Below, in pieces: positions 49,649 to 58,700 of a stretch of DNA of 64,000 nucleotides. The notes beneath the pieces are model-generated. The model saw only the letters and a list, made by a program, of their open reading frames with translations, searched no databases and was not told the origin of the DNA. Each line of letters opens with the position of its first letter. Positions within the stretch are counted from its first letter, which is position 1. The DNA comes from Leptofilum sp965223525 (GTDB taxonomy: Bacteria; Chloroflexota; Anaerolineae; Promineifilales; Promineifilaceae). The stretch spans positions 1,426,001 to 1,490,000 of the forward strand of contig NZ_CBDCWX010000005.1 of the NCBI RefSeq assembly GCF_965223525.1. The letters run 5' to 3'. The position numbers and the translations under genes were made by a program.

Positions 49649-50776
49649 TTATGAAGGATGAATTATGTGACCCGTTGCAAGTATTTCCCGGTAGACGGCA
49701 ACGGTCTCATCGGCGATTTGGCGCTGGGTATAATGGTTGAGTACGCGCGTACGGCCGTTCTGGCCCAATTCATCCCGTAGCTGTGGCGACTGCATAAGCC
49801 TAAGTAGCTGTTGGTGCAGTGCGGTCTCATCGTCCTCTGGGAAAATCAGCCCTGCCTCACCAATCACATTGGGGATTTCACCGCTGTTTGAGCCAACCAC
49901 TGCCACTTCACAAGCCATCGCTTCTACCAGCACCCGGCCAAACTGCTCTTTCCAGTTGGGCAGCGTGCGCGAAGCTAGCACTAGCACGTCTAGCTGTTGC
50001 AAAAAGCCAGGCATTTGCGCCGAGGTCACGACCCCGTCAAACTGTACCCTGTCGGCAATGCCCAGTTGGTAAGCCAGGTTTTGTAAGGACGGCCGATCTG
50101 GGCCATCCCCTGCAATGTGCAGCCGCCACACGCCAGGCAGCTTGGCCACCGCCCGCAGCACCAAATCAACTCCTTTTTCTGGTACCAACCGCCGGTTGGC
50201 ACAGCCAATCACCAAGCCGCGCCCTGGGTCTCGCTGGCTAAGTGGCTGGAACAGCGTTGCGTCTACGCCAAACTGCGGTGTCACTCGCAGCGGCCCACAA
50301 TACCCTTTTTGCCGCCACACCTCTGCCGATGCCCGGTTGCCCACCAGCCCGTAATCAACTTTGGCCAGCACCTGCTTTTCCAGCAGATTAAACGGAAAGG
50401 GATATTGCCGGACAATATTTTGCCACGAAAAAAAGAGCGTTTTGGCACCTACGCGCCGCGCCTGCCGCAGTGCCAGCCAAGTAGCCAAATTGTAGGGTTC
50501 CTCGTCAATGTGTACCAAATCGGGCTGAATTTGATGCAGACGCCGCTTGAGTGTCGGGAAGTAGTACATGTGAAACTGCCCGTTGAAGCGTATCTGATCA
50601 ACCAGCAGGCGATACCCTTCGGTGTGGATACGTTCCAGCGTTACCGGACCAGCCGGATCAAGCCAAACGGGCGGCACAATGACGGTGAGGTTCACGTCGC
50701 CGTGCCGAGCGATTGCTTCTAGCTTGGTCTGGTAGGAACCCACCAAGCACGCTTTTGAGAGGAGCAGAATTTTCAT
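49649..50776 (-). CDS. glycosyltransferase (GT4-like)
   Basis: A 375-residue GT-B transferase. MKILLLSKACLVGSYQTKLE opens the acceptor domain; the donor domain has RLVPEKGVDLVLRAVAKLP, LHIAGDGPDR and FGRVLVEAMACEVAVVGSNSGEIP, in which the EAMA-x4-VVxSxxGxIP pattern is the GT4 nucleotide-sugar site. The sugar and acceptor are unknown. Start ATG 50776 is the first ATG before the conserved N-terminus. It is divergent from the GT39-like gene. Confidence 0.87.
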   Translation of the reverse strand: MKILLLSKACLVGSYQTKLEAIARHGDVNLTVIVPPVWLDPAGPVTLERIHTEGYRLLVDQIRFNGQFHMYYFPTLKRRLHQIQPDLVHIDEEPYNLATWLALRQARRVGAKTLFFSWQNIVRQYPFPFNLLEKQVLAKVDYGLVGNRASAEVWRQKGYCGPLRVTPQFGVDATLFQPLSQRDPGRGLVIGCANRRLVPEKGVDLVLRAVAKLPGVWRLHIAGDGPDRPSLQNLAYQLGIADRVQFDGVVTSAQMPGFLQQLDVLVLASRTLPNWKEQFGRVLVEAMACEVAVVGSNSGEIPNVIGEAGLIFPEDDETALHQQLLRLMQSPQLRDELGQNGRTRVLNHYTQRQIADETVAVYREILATGHIIHPS

Positions 50777-50788
50777 CAAAACATTATG

Positions 50789-50842
50789 TATTGCGTGGGG
50801 CGTATTCCTGGACAAATTTTACGAAATACGCGCTACGCAATA
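50789..50842. repeat. TATTGCGT...ACGCAATA repeat (family 1)
   Basis: Arms TATTGCGT (50789-50796) and ACGCAATA (50835-50842), with GGCGTATT and AAATACGC inside, in the divergent gap between two glycosyltransferase genes. Confidence 0.6.
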
Positions 50843-50933
50843 TGGGTCATTCATTGTCGAATTAAAGTTTTAGACTTCATGAATCATTTATCAATTTGGT
50901 CAAAATCAGTCTGGAACGCTCCCAGTGGTCTGG

Positions 50934-50961
50934 TTGACGCAAGGGGCTATTTTGCTATACT
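50934..50961 (+). promoter_or_regulatory. sigma-70-like promoter for the GT39-like gene
   Basis: TTGACG (50934-50939), 16-base spacer, TATACT (50956-50961), 27 bases upstream of the ATG at 50989. Both hexamers differ from consensus by one base. Confidence 0.6.
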
Positions 50962-50988
50962 TGCCTCGCTTTGACAAACAGGCAGCCT

Positions 50989-52932
50989 ATGCAAACGACC
51001 CATAAAAATCATCGAAGCCCGTCCAGATTTGGATGGGCTTTATTACTCTTGGCGGTGGGTACGGCCGTTTTCCTGCGCCTCTACAATTTGGGGATCTGGC
51101 CACCCGGCCTGTACCGTGATGAAGCCTTCAATGGCCTGGATGCCCTGCGCGCGCTGGACGGCGAGTTTGCCCTCTTTTTCACCGCCAATAACGGCCGTGA
51201 ACCGCTTTACATCACCCTCACGGCCTTGAGCGTGGCCTTGTTTGGCCGCACCGTGCTGGCCGTGCGGCTGGTTGCCGCCGTTGTGGGCAGTTTGACCACC
51301 TTGTTAGTCTACAAGCTGGGGCGATGCTGGTTTGGCTGGCGCGTGGGGTTGCTGGCGGCCTGGCTGTGGGCGATTACGCTGTGGCCCGTCCATTTGAGCC
51401 GCATTGGACTACGCACCATTTTGCTGCCAGCCGCACTGGCGCTTACCTTTTGGCTGGGCACCGAGGCGTATCGTCGCCGAAAAGTGGGCTGGTGGCTGGC
51501 GGCGGGCATTGCTTATGGCCTCGGCTTCTATACCTATTTGGCAATTCGCTTTACGCCGTTGCTGTTGCTGACGCTGGTGGCATTTTTGCTATGCCAGGGA
51601 CGGCGCGATTGGCTGCGGCGTGGGGTCGGTTGGTTTTTGTTGGGAACGGCCGTTACCCTCCTCCCGCTCGCTCTCTTCTACCTGCAAAACCCGGATTTGC
51701 TGCTGGGGCGCACGGGGCAGGTTTCCATTCTCAATCCAACCATCAATGGCGGCAATTTGTGGGGTACGCTTTGGCAACAAATTGGGCGTTCGCTGGGCCT
51801 GTTTTTCTGGCAGGGGGACACGATTGTGCGCCACAATCCGGCGGGACGGCCGTTCTTCGACTGGCTGATGGCGGTTCCGTTTTTACTAGGCTTGGGTTGG
51901 TGTTTTCAAAATTGGCGTAGGCCAGCGGCAACGGCCGTTTTGCTGTGGAGCGGCATCATGTTGGGCGTGACGGTTTTGGCCGAGGATGCCCCCCACTTTT
52001 TGCGGGCCGTCGGCATTTTGCCCGGAGCGATCTTCTTGCCTGCGCTGGGGCTGGCTTGGCTGTGGCGGTGGGAGCGTTTGCCACAAGCAGTGAGTGGCAC
52101 GATGGTAGCGATGCTCATGGCAGGCAGTCTGTTTCTCACTATCACGGATTATGTTAATTATAGTCAGCAGCCTGAGACAGCCTTATTCTTTGAGGCGGCG
52201 GCGGTTGAGTTGGCGGAAAGTTTGAATGCGGAAGATAGTGGAACGGCCGTTTATCTGGATCGCTGGTTTTGGGATGAAGCAAGCCAAAAAGGATGGCCGA
52301 GCATTCCCTTTTTGGCCGATTTGGACAGTGTGACGCTTTATCGGCCAGAAGATGGCCTGTCTCTGGCTGCATCCGGCCACCCTGTGAGCCTGTACGCTTG
52401 GCCTTTTGGCGATTTGGAATTTGTGCCAGAACTGTTGGCAGATGCGGAAATGGTGGTGGTGGGAAACGGCCGTCTTGCCCGTGGCGACTTAGAACCAGAA
52501 CCGTATCCGCTTTACGTACGCTACGCCAGCAATACGCGCCCGAACGCCACCCAAACCGTACAATTTGGCAATGAATTTCAGTTGCATAGCTGGACCATTG
52601 CCCCGCTGGACGAACAAACAGTGCAAGTTGATCTTATCTGGCAAAAAATTGGCGGCGGGCAGTCCAGCCAAATTGCGTTTTTGCACCTGTTGGGGGCAGA
52701 CGGGCTCATTACCCAGGCAGATGCACCGCCCGGCGGGGCATTCTGGTTCCCGCACTGGTGGCGGGATAACCAACTGGTGCATGAACGGCGGTTGCTTACG
52801 CTCAGCGAACCTTACGATCCCGCATTGCACATCATTCAAGTTGGCCTGTATGATCCGGTAACGCTGGATCGGCTGCCGGTACTTGATGATAATGGTAATT
52901 TGCAAAAGGATAGTTGGCAGTTGGCACCTTAG
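50989..52932 (+). CDS. GT39/ArnT-like membrane glycosyltransferase
   Basis: A 647-residue protein with about ten hydrophobic segments in its first 400 residues and a soluble C-terminal 240 residues. The motif LYRDEAFNGLDALR after the first segment fits the catalytic Asp-Glu of the PMT/ArnT/GT39 superfamily, which transfers sugars from polyprenyl-phosphate carriers on the outer face of the membrane. The C-terminal part (VQVDLIWQ, LHLLGADG, WWRDNQLV) also occurs, with the same HLL/HLI and W-x-G-E-x-x themes, in the 1057-residue protein at 55781, so both may share a beta-rich module. TTG 50971 is an alternative start but lies too close to the promoter. Confidence 0.75.
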   Translation: MQTTHKNHRSPSRFGWALLLLAVGTAVFLRLYNLGIWPPGLYRDEAFNGLDALRALDGEFALFFTANNGREPLYITLTALSVALFGRTVLAVRLVAAVVGSLTTLLVYKLGRCWFGWRVGLLAAWLWAITLWPVHLSRIGLRTILLPAALALTFWLGTEAYRRRKVGWWLAAGIAYGLGFYTYLAIRFTPLLLLTLVAFLLCQGRRDWLRRGVGWFLLGTAVTLLPLALFYLQNPDLLLGRTGQVSILNPTINGGNLWGTLWQQIGRSLGLFFWQGDTIVRHNPAGRPFFDWLMAVPFLLGLGWCFQNWRRPAATAVLLWSGIMLGVTVLAEDAPHFLRAVGILPGAIFLPALGLAWLWRWERLPQAVSGTMVAMLMAGSLFLTITDYVNYSQQPETALFFEAAAVELAESLNAEDSGTAVYLDRWFWDEASQKGWPSIPFLADLDSVTLYRPEDGLSLAASGHPVSLYAWPFGDLEFVPELLADAEMVVVGNGRLARGDLEPEPYPLYVRYASNTRPNATQTVQFGNEFQLHSWTIAPLDEQTVQVDLIWQKIGGGQSSQIAFLHLLGADGLITQADAPPGGAFWFPHWWRDNQLVHERRLLTLSEPYDPALHIIQVGLYDPVTLDRLPVLDDNGNLQKDSWQLAP

Positions 52933-52965
52933 AAAAATACGATCTCTCAAAGAAATCGTATTTTT
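52933..52965 (+). terminator. intrinsic terminator after GT39-like gene
   Basis: Perfect 11-base arms AAAAATACGAT and ATCGTATTTTT immediately behind the stop codon; the right arm ends in the T tract. Confidence 0.7.
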
Positions 52966-52981
52966 GCACATGTGAATACAA

Positions 52982-53014
52982 AGAAGTTCAACTTCTCTGA
53001 GAAGTTGAACTTCT
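52982..53014. repeat. perfect 16-base hairpin AGAAGTTCAACTTCTC
   Basis: Arms at 52982-52997 and 52999-53014 with a one-base spacer. Each arm is itself nearly palindromic (AGAAGTTCAACTTCT). Lies 52 bases before the LysM gene. Confidence 0.65.
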
Positions 53015-53066
53015 AGCTGGGCTGCACACAAAACGTTAGGGTTTCGTCTGGAGAACGTGGTTGAGG

Positions 53067-53960
53067 ATGGGCAAGATGCAGGTAAAACTGCGGTGGTTAA
53101 GGGTGGTGCTGGGCAGCAGTTTGCTGCTGTGGCTGGTTTTTGCCCCTCAATTGCAAGGGCAAGATTTACCCACCGCCACGCCGGATGCTGAGGGCATTAT
53201 CTATGCCGAGGTGTTGCCGAACGATTCGCTTTGGGCCATTGCCGCCCGCGCTGGTATCTCTTTAACAGAGCTGCTCGACCTGAACAATTTAACAGAAGAT
53301 GCGCTGATTCAGCCGGGCGACCGCCTGATTGTGGGTATTGTGACCGCCACAGCAACGCCGGAAGTTTCACCGACGCCAACTGCCACTAGAGAACCGCCCA
53401 CGCCTACAATCACTGCTCCACCACCACCTGTGACGGCAATTTGCTTGGTGGCCTTTGCCGATGAGAATGGCAATGGTGAGCGGGAACCAACCGAGCCTTT
53501 GCAGGCGGGGGTTGCTTTTACGGTCTTCACATCTGCATCTGTGGTAGCCAATTACGTCACCGATGGCGTGTCGGAGCCATTTTGCCTCACGGATTTGGCG
53601 GCGGGCAATTACCAGGTGACGCGCTCGGTAGGCCGAGATGAAACTTTGACCAACAGCGGCAACCGGACGGTGATTTTGGCTACGGGCGACCAAGTGATGC
53701 TGGGATTTGGTGGTTTTGCGGGGCAGACGGCAACGCCTGCATTGAGCGATGGCGAAACGGCCGTTCCCCACATGCCTGAACCAACCAATCCCCCTACCCA
53801 CCCAGCCGCCGTTATTGGGGATGTGCCGGAAAGCGCAACGCTGGCTGCTGATTCACCGGGGGAAGAGGGCGCAGCACGGCCGTTTCTCATTGGCGCGGGC
53901 ATTCTAATCGGCATATTATTGATGGGTACGGTCGTTTTTATGAGTCAAAAACGTGGATAG
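53067..53960 (+). CDS. LysM and SdrD-like domain surface protein with C-terminal anchor
   Basis: A 297-residue exported protein. Signal peptide in the first 30 residues, then a LysM-type module (EVLPNDSLWAIAARAGISL, LNNLTEDALIQPGDRLIVG) that would bind peptidoglycan. A Thr/Pro-rich linker (SPTPTATREPPTPT) leads to an SdrD B-like repeat beginning ICLVAFADENGNGEREP. A C-terminal hydrophobic helix (IGAGILIGILLMGTVVFM) with a short basic tail anchors it. Its domain plan matches the next gene, 10 bases downstream, suggesting joint cell-surface display. ATG 53067 or 53076. Confidence 0.72.
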   Translation: MGKMQVKLRWLRVVLGSSLLLWLVFAPQLQGQDLPTATPDAEGIIYAEVLPNDSLWAIAARAGISLTELLDLNNLTEDALIQPGDRLIVGIVTATATPEVSPTPTATREPPTPTITAPPPPVTAICLVAFADENGNGEREPTEPLQAGVAFTVFTSASVVANYVTDGVSEPFCLTDLAAGNYQVTRSVGRDETLTNSGNRTVILATGDQVMLGFGGFAGQTATPALSDGETAVPHMPEPTNPPTHPAAVIGDVPESATLAADSPGEEGAARPFLIGAGILIGILLMGTVVFMSQKRG

Positions 53961-53970
53961 GGAAGAAAAT

Positions 53971-55275
53971 ATGAGAAATAGTTGGAAGTTAATTTTAATT
54001 GTGTTGCTGTGGGTGGGTCTGGGCAGCCAGGCACAGCCCAGTGCTGCCCAAACAAATCTGTTGCAAAATCCGGGCTTTGAGCTGCCCTACAACGGGGATG
54101 GCTCCGCCAACGGCTGGGGGCGCTGGTTCCGCAACAGCAGTGCTGACCAGTTTGATGATTGCACCAACGGGTACCATAAAGAGCCCCACTGGAGCGCAGA
54201 AACGGTCAGTGCCTCATTGATCCATTCCGGGTCTGCCTCGCAGCATGTGGGCAACCAGTGGGATACCTGGGCAGCGGGCGTGCTGCAAACGGTGAGCGTA
54301 ACGCCTGGCAGCACCTACCGCTTCACGCTTTGGGCCAGAGGGCGCGGTTCCAACGACAGCTTCCCCGCCCCGTCTGAAGGTGGCCTGCGGATGGATGTGC
54401 AGGTGGGGCTAGACCCCAACGGCAGCGGCCTGTGGAACGATGCCGATGTGCAGTGGAGCGGCTTCATTCAGCCGCACGATACCTGGCAATCGGCCTCTGT
54501 TGAGGTGACGGCGACGGGGGACAAGGTGACGGTGTTTGCCGCGGCGGATTATGGTTTGCAAGGCGTGAACCAGTGCCGGGCGCATCTGGACATTTGGTTT
54601 GATTCGGCAGAGCTGATCGAAGTTGGGCCACTGCCAACCAATACGCCCATGCCGCAGCCCACTTCGCCACCGCCACCCCCTGCGACGAATACGCCCATCC
54701 CCACGGCCACAACAGAGATTCCCCCAACGGCAACGGCCGTTCCCACCGAAGCTCCTACCAACACGCCAGAACAACCCGCCGGAGCCACCATTTGCATCAA
54801 CGCCTTTGCCGATGACAATGGCAACGGTCAATTTGACGCCAACGAGGGCTACATGGGCAGCGTGGCCTTCCGCGTCGCCAGCACCACGCAAGTTGTGGGG
54901 CAGGCAGTCTCCACTGGCACCAATGAGGCAGTTTGCTTTGAAGGTTTAGAGGCAGGTGCCTACCAAATTGAGCAAGTGGTGCCTGGGCCGCTGGAGATGA
55001 CAACGGCTGGCTCAACCAGCGTCACCGTGGCAGCCGGGCAGACGGCCGGCGTGCAGTTTGGCAGTCGCTTGCGTCAGGAAACGGCCGTTGAACCCACCGC
55101 CGTAGCAGATGCCGCAACGGCCGTTCCCACCACGGCAGCAGAATCGGGTGATGAAACGGCCGTTGACGCTCCCGAAGAAGGTGGGCTACCTACTTGGAGT
55201 GGTCTCGCTCTACTGATTGCGGCCGTTGTTTTGCTAGGAGGCATCTTGTTCACAGTTCTGCGCCGCACTGCCTAG
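53971..55275 (+). CDS. surface protein with CBM-like and SdrD-like domains and C-terminal anchor
   Basis: A 434-residue exported protein. After a signal peptide (AQPSAAQT cut region) residues 25-215 form a carbohydrate-binding-like beta sandwich starting LLQNPGFELP, with GSASQHVG and VTPGSTYRFTLWARG blocks. A Thr/Pro linker follows (TNTPIPTATTEIPPTATA), then an SdrD B-like domain ICINAFADDNGNGQFDANEG whose DxNGNG loop suits calcium. It ends in a Thr/Ala-rich spacer and a transmembrane helix. Three octamers within 60 bases (55081-55150) write Thr-Ala-Val repeatedly into the spacer. GTG 53953 is an unlikely start; GGAAG precedes ATG 53971. Confidence 0.72.
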   Translation: MRNSWKLILIVLLWVGLGSQAQPSAAQTNLLQNPGFELPYNGDGSANGWGRWFRNSSADQFDDCTNGYHKEPHWSAETVSASLIHSGSASQHVGNQWDTWAAGVLQTVSVTPGSTYRFTLWARGRGSNDSFPAPSEGGLRMDVQVGLDPNGSGLWNDADVQWSGFIQPHDTWQSASVEVTATGDKVTVFAAADYGLQGVNQCRAHLDIWFDSAELIEVGPLPTNTPMPQPTSPPPPPATNTPIPTATTEIPPTATAVPTEAPTNTPEQPAGATICINAFADDNGNGQFDANEGYMGSVAFRVASTTQVVGQAVSTGTNEAVCFEGLEAGAYQIEQVVPGPLEMTTAGSTSVTVAAGQTAGVQFGSRLRQETAVEPTAVADAATAVPTTAAESGDETAVDAPEEGGLPTWSGLALLIAAVVLLGGILFTVLRRTA

Positions 55276-55288
55276 TAATGGGAAATCA

Positions 55289-55774
55289 ATGAATCAACGA
55301 CCATTTGGTAAACAGATTCAAACACAGTTTGACCAAATTGATCGGCAAATTACCGTCTGGATGGCCCGGTATGGCATGTTGATCATGCGTATCGGCTTGG
55401 GCATTATCTTTTTCTGGTTTGGGGCACTTAAATTGGTGCCGGGTCTTAGCCCCGCCGAAGAGTTGGTGCGTAACACGACATATTTTGTGAATCCGGACTG
55501 GTTTATTCCCGTTCTGGCAGTATGGGAAATGGCGATTGGGCTGGGGCTGATGCTTGGCAAATTCATGCGGCTGACGTTGCTGCTGCTTTTTTTGCAGATG
55601 CCGGGCACGGCGCTACCGTTGCTGGTGCTGCCAGATTCGGTTTGGACGGAATTTCCTTATGGCTTGACATTAGAGGGTCAATATATTGTCAAAAATCTGG
55701 TGTTGATTGGTGCAGGCTTGGTACTGCGTGGCACCGTGCGCGGCGGTCGTGTGGTGCCAGAGCCGGAGAAGTAA
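55289..55774 (+). CDS. DoxX/DUF417-like membrane protein
   Basis: A 161-residue protein with four hydrophobic segments. The stretch MLIMRIGLGIIFFWFGALKLVPG is the first helix of the DoxX-like fold and the WFIPVLAVWEMAIGLGLMLG and LTLLLLFLQMPGTALPL helices follow. Related proteins are quinone- or stress-associated but their activity is poorly defined. ATG 55289 follows the previous stop by 13 bases. It lies between surface-protein and membrane-protein genes in the same direction. Confidence 0.65.
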   Translation: MNQRPFGKQIQTQFDQIDRQITVWMARYGMLIMRIGLGIIFFWFGALKLVPGLSPAEELVRNTTYFVNPDWFIPVLAVWEMAIGLGLMLGKFMRLTLLLLFLQMPGTALPLLVLPDSVWTEFPYGLTLEGQYIVKNLVLIGAGLVLRGTVRGGRVVPEPEK

Positions 55775-55780
55775 CGCTTT

Positions 55781-58700
55781 GTGAATGATTCTCCTCGTGT
55801 GCGTTGGGTTTGGCTGGCCGTGCTGCTGGTGGCTGTGTTGGCGGCCTGGCCAGAGCTATCCCAGCCGGGGCTGCTAAACACACGCGGCGGGGGGGACAGC
55901 CCCTTTTTATTACAGCGATTGCACCAGTTGGAAACGGCCGTTCTCGACGGTCACTTCCCCACACGTTGGATGCCAGACGCCAATTACGGTTACGGCTATC
56001 CGTTCTACAACTTTTACGCCCCGCTTTCAATTTATAGTGCGTTTCTGTTTCGCCTGCTCGGCTTTAGCTTCGTCCGGGCGATTCATTTGTCGCATCTGCT
56101 GGGATATGTGGTGGCTGCCTTTGGCACATTTGCCCTGGCGCGGCGTTGGTTTGGCCGTGAAGGGTCCGGCAGCGATTGGGCGGGGTTGCTGGCGGCGGTT
56201 GCGTACACCGTTGTCCCCTTCCATTTGGTAAACGTCTATGTGCGTGGCGATTCGCTGGCGGAGTTTTGGGCGATGGCTTTCTATCCGCTGGTCATTTTGG
56301 CGGCGGATGGGCTGGTTGTCGGTGGCAGGCGGCAGGTGGCGCTGTTTGCACTTGCCTACGCGGCCCTCATCCTCAGCCACAACATCTCCGCCATGATCTT
56401 TTCGCCATTTTTGTTGCTGTACATTTTGCTTAAATTTTTGCTGCTGAGAGCGCGGAGCAAAAGCGCAGAAGCAGTCAGTGTAGCTGGCGTCAGCGCAAGT
56501 ATGCACAATCGTGCCATCAGCGGCGCGGTCAGGAGACCGGCCGCAGCGCAGGTAATCTCCAGTCTCCAGTTTTCAATCTCTGGTCTTTTTTTAGCCTTTG
56601 CCCTGGCTGCCTGGTTTTTCATTCCCGCACTGGCAGAGCAGTCGTTGGCACAGCTAGATACGGTGACGAGCGGTTATTTTCATTACAGCAATCATTTTCT
56701 TGGCACGGCCGATTTTCCCCTGAGCCAAACCTCCTTTTTTGTGGATTATGGGGTGGTGAACCGGGAGGCGTTTCGGATGGGGCTGGTGCAAACGGCCGTA
56801 ACCATTGCAGGTCTTTTGGGGCTACTCTGGTTGTGGCGTAAACAAATGGATTCCCGCGTTCGCGGGAATAACAAGAATGTCCTCATTATTTTTGTTTTGC
56901 TGACGGTGGCAGTGAGCAGCTTTATGCTCACCCCGCTCTCTGAACTGCTGTGGGCGCAGTTGCCGCTGCTTTCGTTTACCCAATTTCCCTGGCGCTTTTT
57001 GTCCGTGCAGGCGTTTGGCGGGGCATTGGCAGTGGGGGTGCTGGCGGTTGTGCTGCCGTGGCCCCGCTGGTGGGTGCCGCCGCTCATCATTTTGCTGCTG
57101 GTTAGCAGCCTGGGGCAGCTTCGCCCCGACAGTTTGCCGCTGACGGATGCGGACATCACTGCCGAATCGTTGGCGCAGTACGAATGGTTCACGGGTAATA
57201 TTGGCACCACCATCAGCTTTGAATATTTGCCACCAACGGTGCAGCCACGGCCGTACACCAGCAACTGGCTCCATACGGGCAACCGCTGGCAGCTCACGCC
57301 GCTGATGGGCGAATTAGTTTCGGCAGAACTGGCTGAACAGCGCACAAATTATCAACAGTGGCAAGTAGAGGCCGCAACTGCCACCACACTCATCTTCCCC
57401 ACGCTGCATTGGCCGGGCTGGGTCGCGCAGGTGAACGGTGAAACAGTAACGATACGGCCATCTGCTGGCGGCGGCCTCATCGAGCTAGACGTTCCGGCTG
57501 GGCTACACGAGATTGAGCTAACTTTGGGGCGAACGGCCGTGCGCCTGTGGGCAGAATTACTTTCCTTGCTAGCACTCTTCGGCACGATTTGGCTGCTCAA
57601 GCCGCAAAAAAGCTGGCTAAATCGGCAAACTGGCCTTGTGCTGGGCGGGGTGCTGTTGCTGGCTGTTGGCCTGCGCCTTTGGCCAGAGCCTGCGCCACGG
57701 GACGGGCCGCGCACCTGGGATTTTGTGCAGATGGGCTATTTGCATTCAGCCGACGAGATTGCATTCCGCTCTGGAGCCGTGCTGCACGGGTATGAGATTT
57801 CAGAGGGAAACGTCTCCGCTGGAGAGTCTATTCAGGTTGAGCTATTTTGGGAAATCCCGCCCGCTTCACCGATGACGATTGCACTGGTTTCTCCCGCCGC
57901 CAATTGGCCTGATTGGATAGACGTGCCTGTGCTGGCAGCGCAAACGGTTCCTGCTGGACAGCAAGTCAGCACGGTTACTTTAGTGCTTCCCAAAAACGCC
58001 CCAACAGGCTTGTTTGTGCCGCGCCTCACGGTGCTGGACGATGCGCCGCTGACGCTCACGGGAAGCAGTCGTGACCAGCTTTTCCTGGAACCAATTCGCG
58101 TGCTGCCCGGCGCGAACGATTTGGCCCCAGAAAAACGGCTGACGGTACGCGGGCTGGATGTGCAGCCAATGGGCGACGGGCAACTGGCGGTGCAGCTTGC
58201 CTGGTTTACGCTAGAGCCGCTCAGCCAAAATTACAATGTAGCGCTCCGCCTAACCAACGCGCAGGGCAAGTTTGTCCGCGTAGTAGATACCCAACCGGGC
58301 TACGGCTTTTTGCCCAGCAGCGGCTGGCCTGCCGGGGAGTGGGTGAACGATTGGCTCACCATCTCATTGCCGCCGCCGGATGAATTGCATGAACGGCCGT
58401 TTGCCTTAGTTGCTCAACTGTATGAAGTGGCAGAACCAAACCGGGTGGTGCTAACGCGGCGGCTAGGTGAACTGGTGGAAGTCGGCACGGAGATTGTGTT
58501 TGAGCCAACGGAACCTCTGTTTGCACTGCTGGAAGAGATGGCGGGAGTAACGGCCGTTTTTGGTGAAGAAATTCAGCTACGAGGCTACCGATTTAGCCAA
58601 ACCGATGAAGAAATTACCCTGACACTAGTCTGGCAAGCTCTGGAGAATGGGCAAACAGATTATACACGCTTCATTCATCTTATTCCGGCAAATGAGGGCG

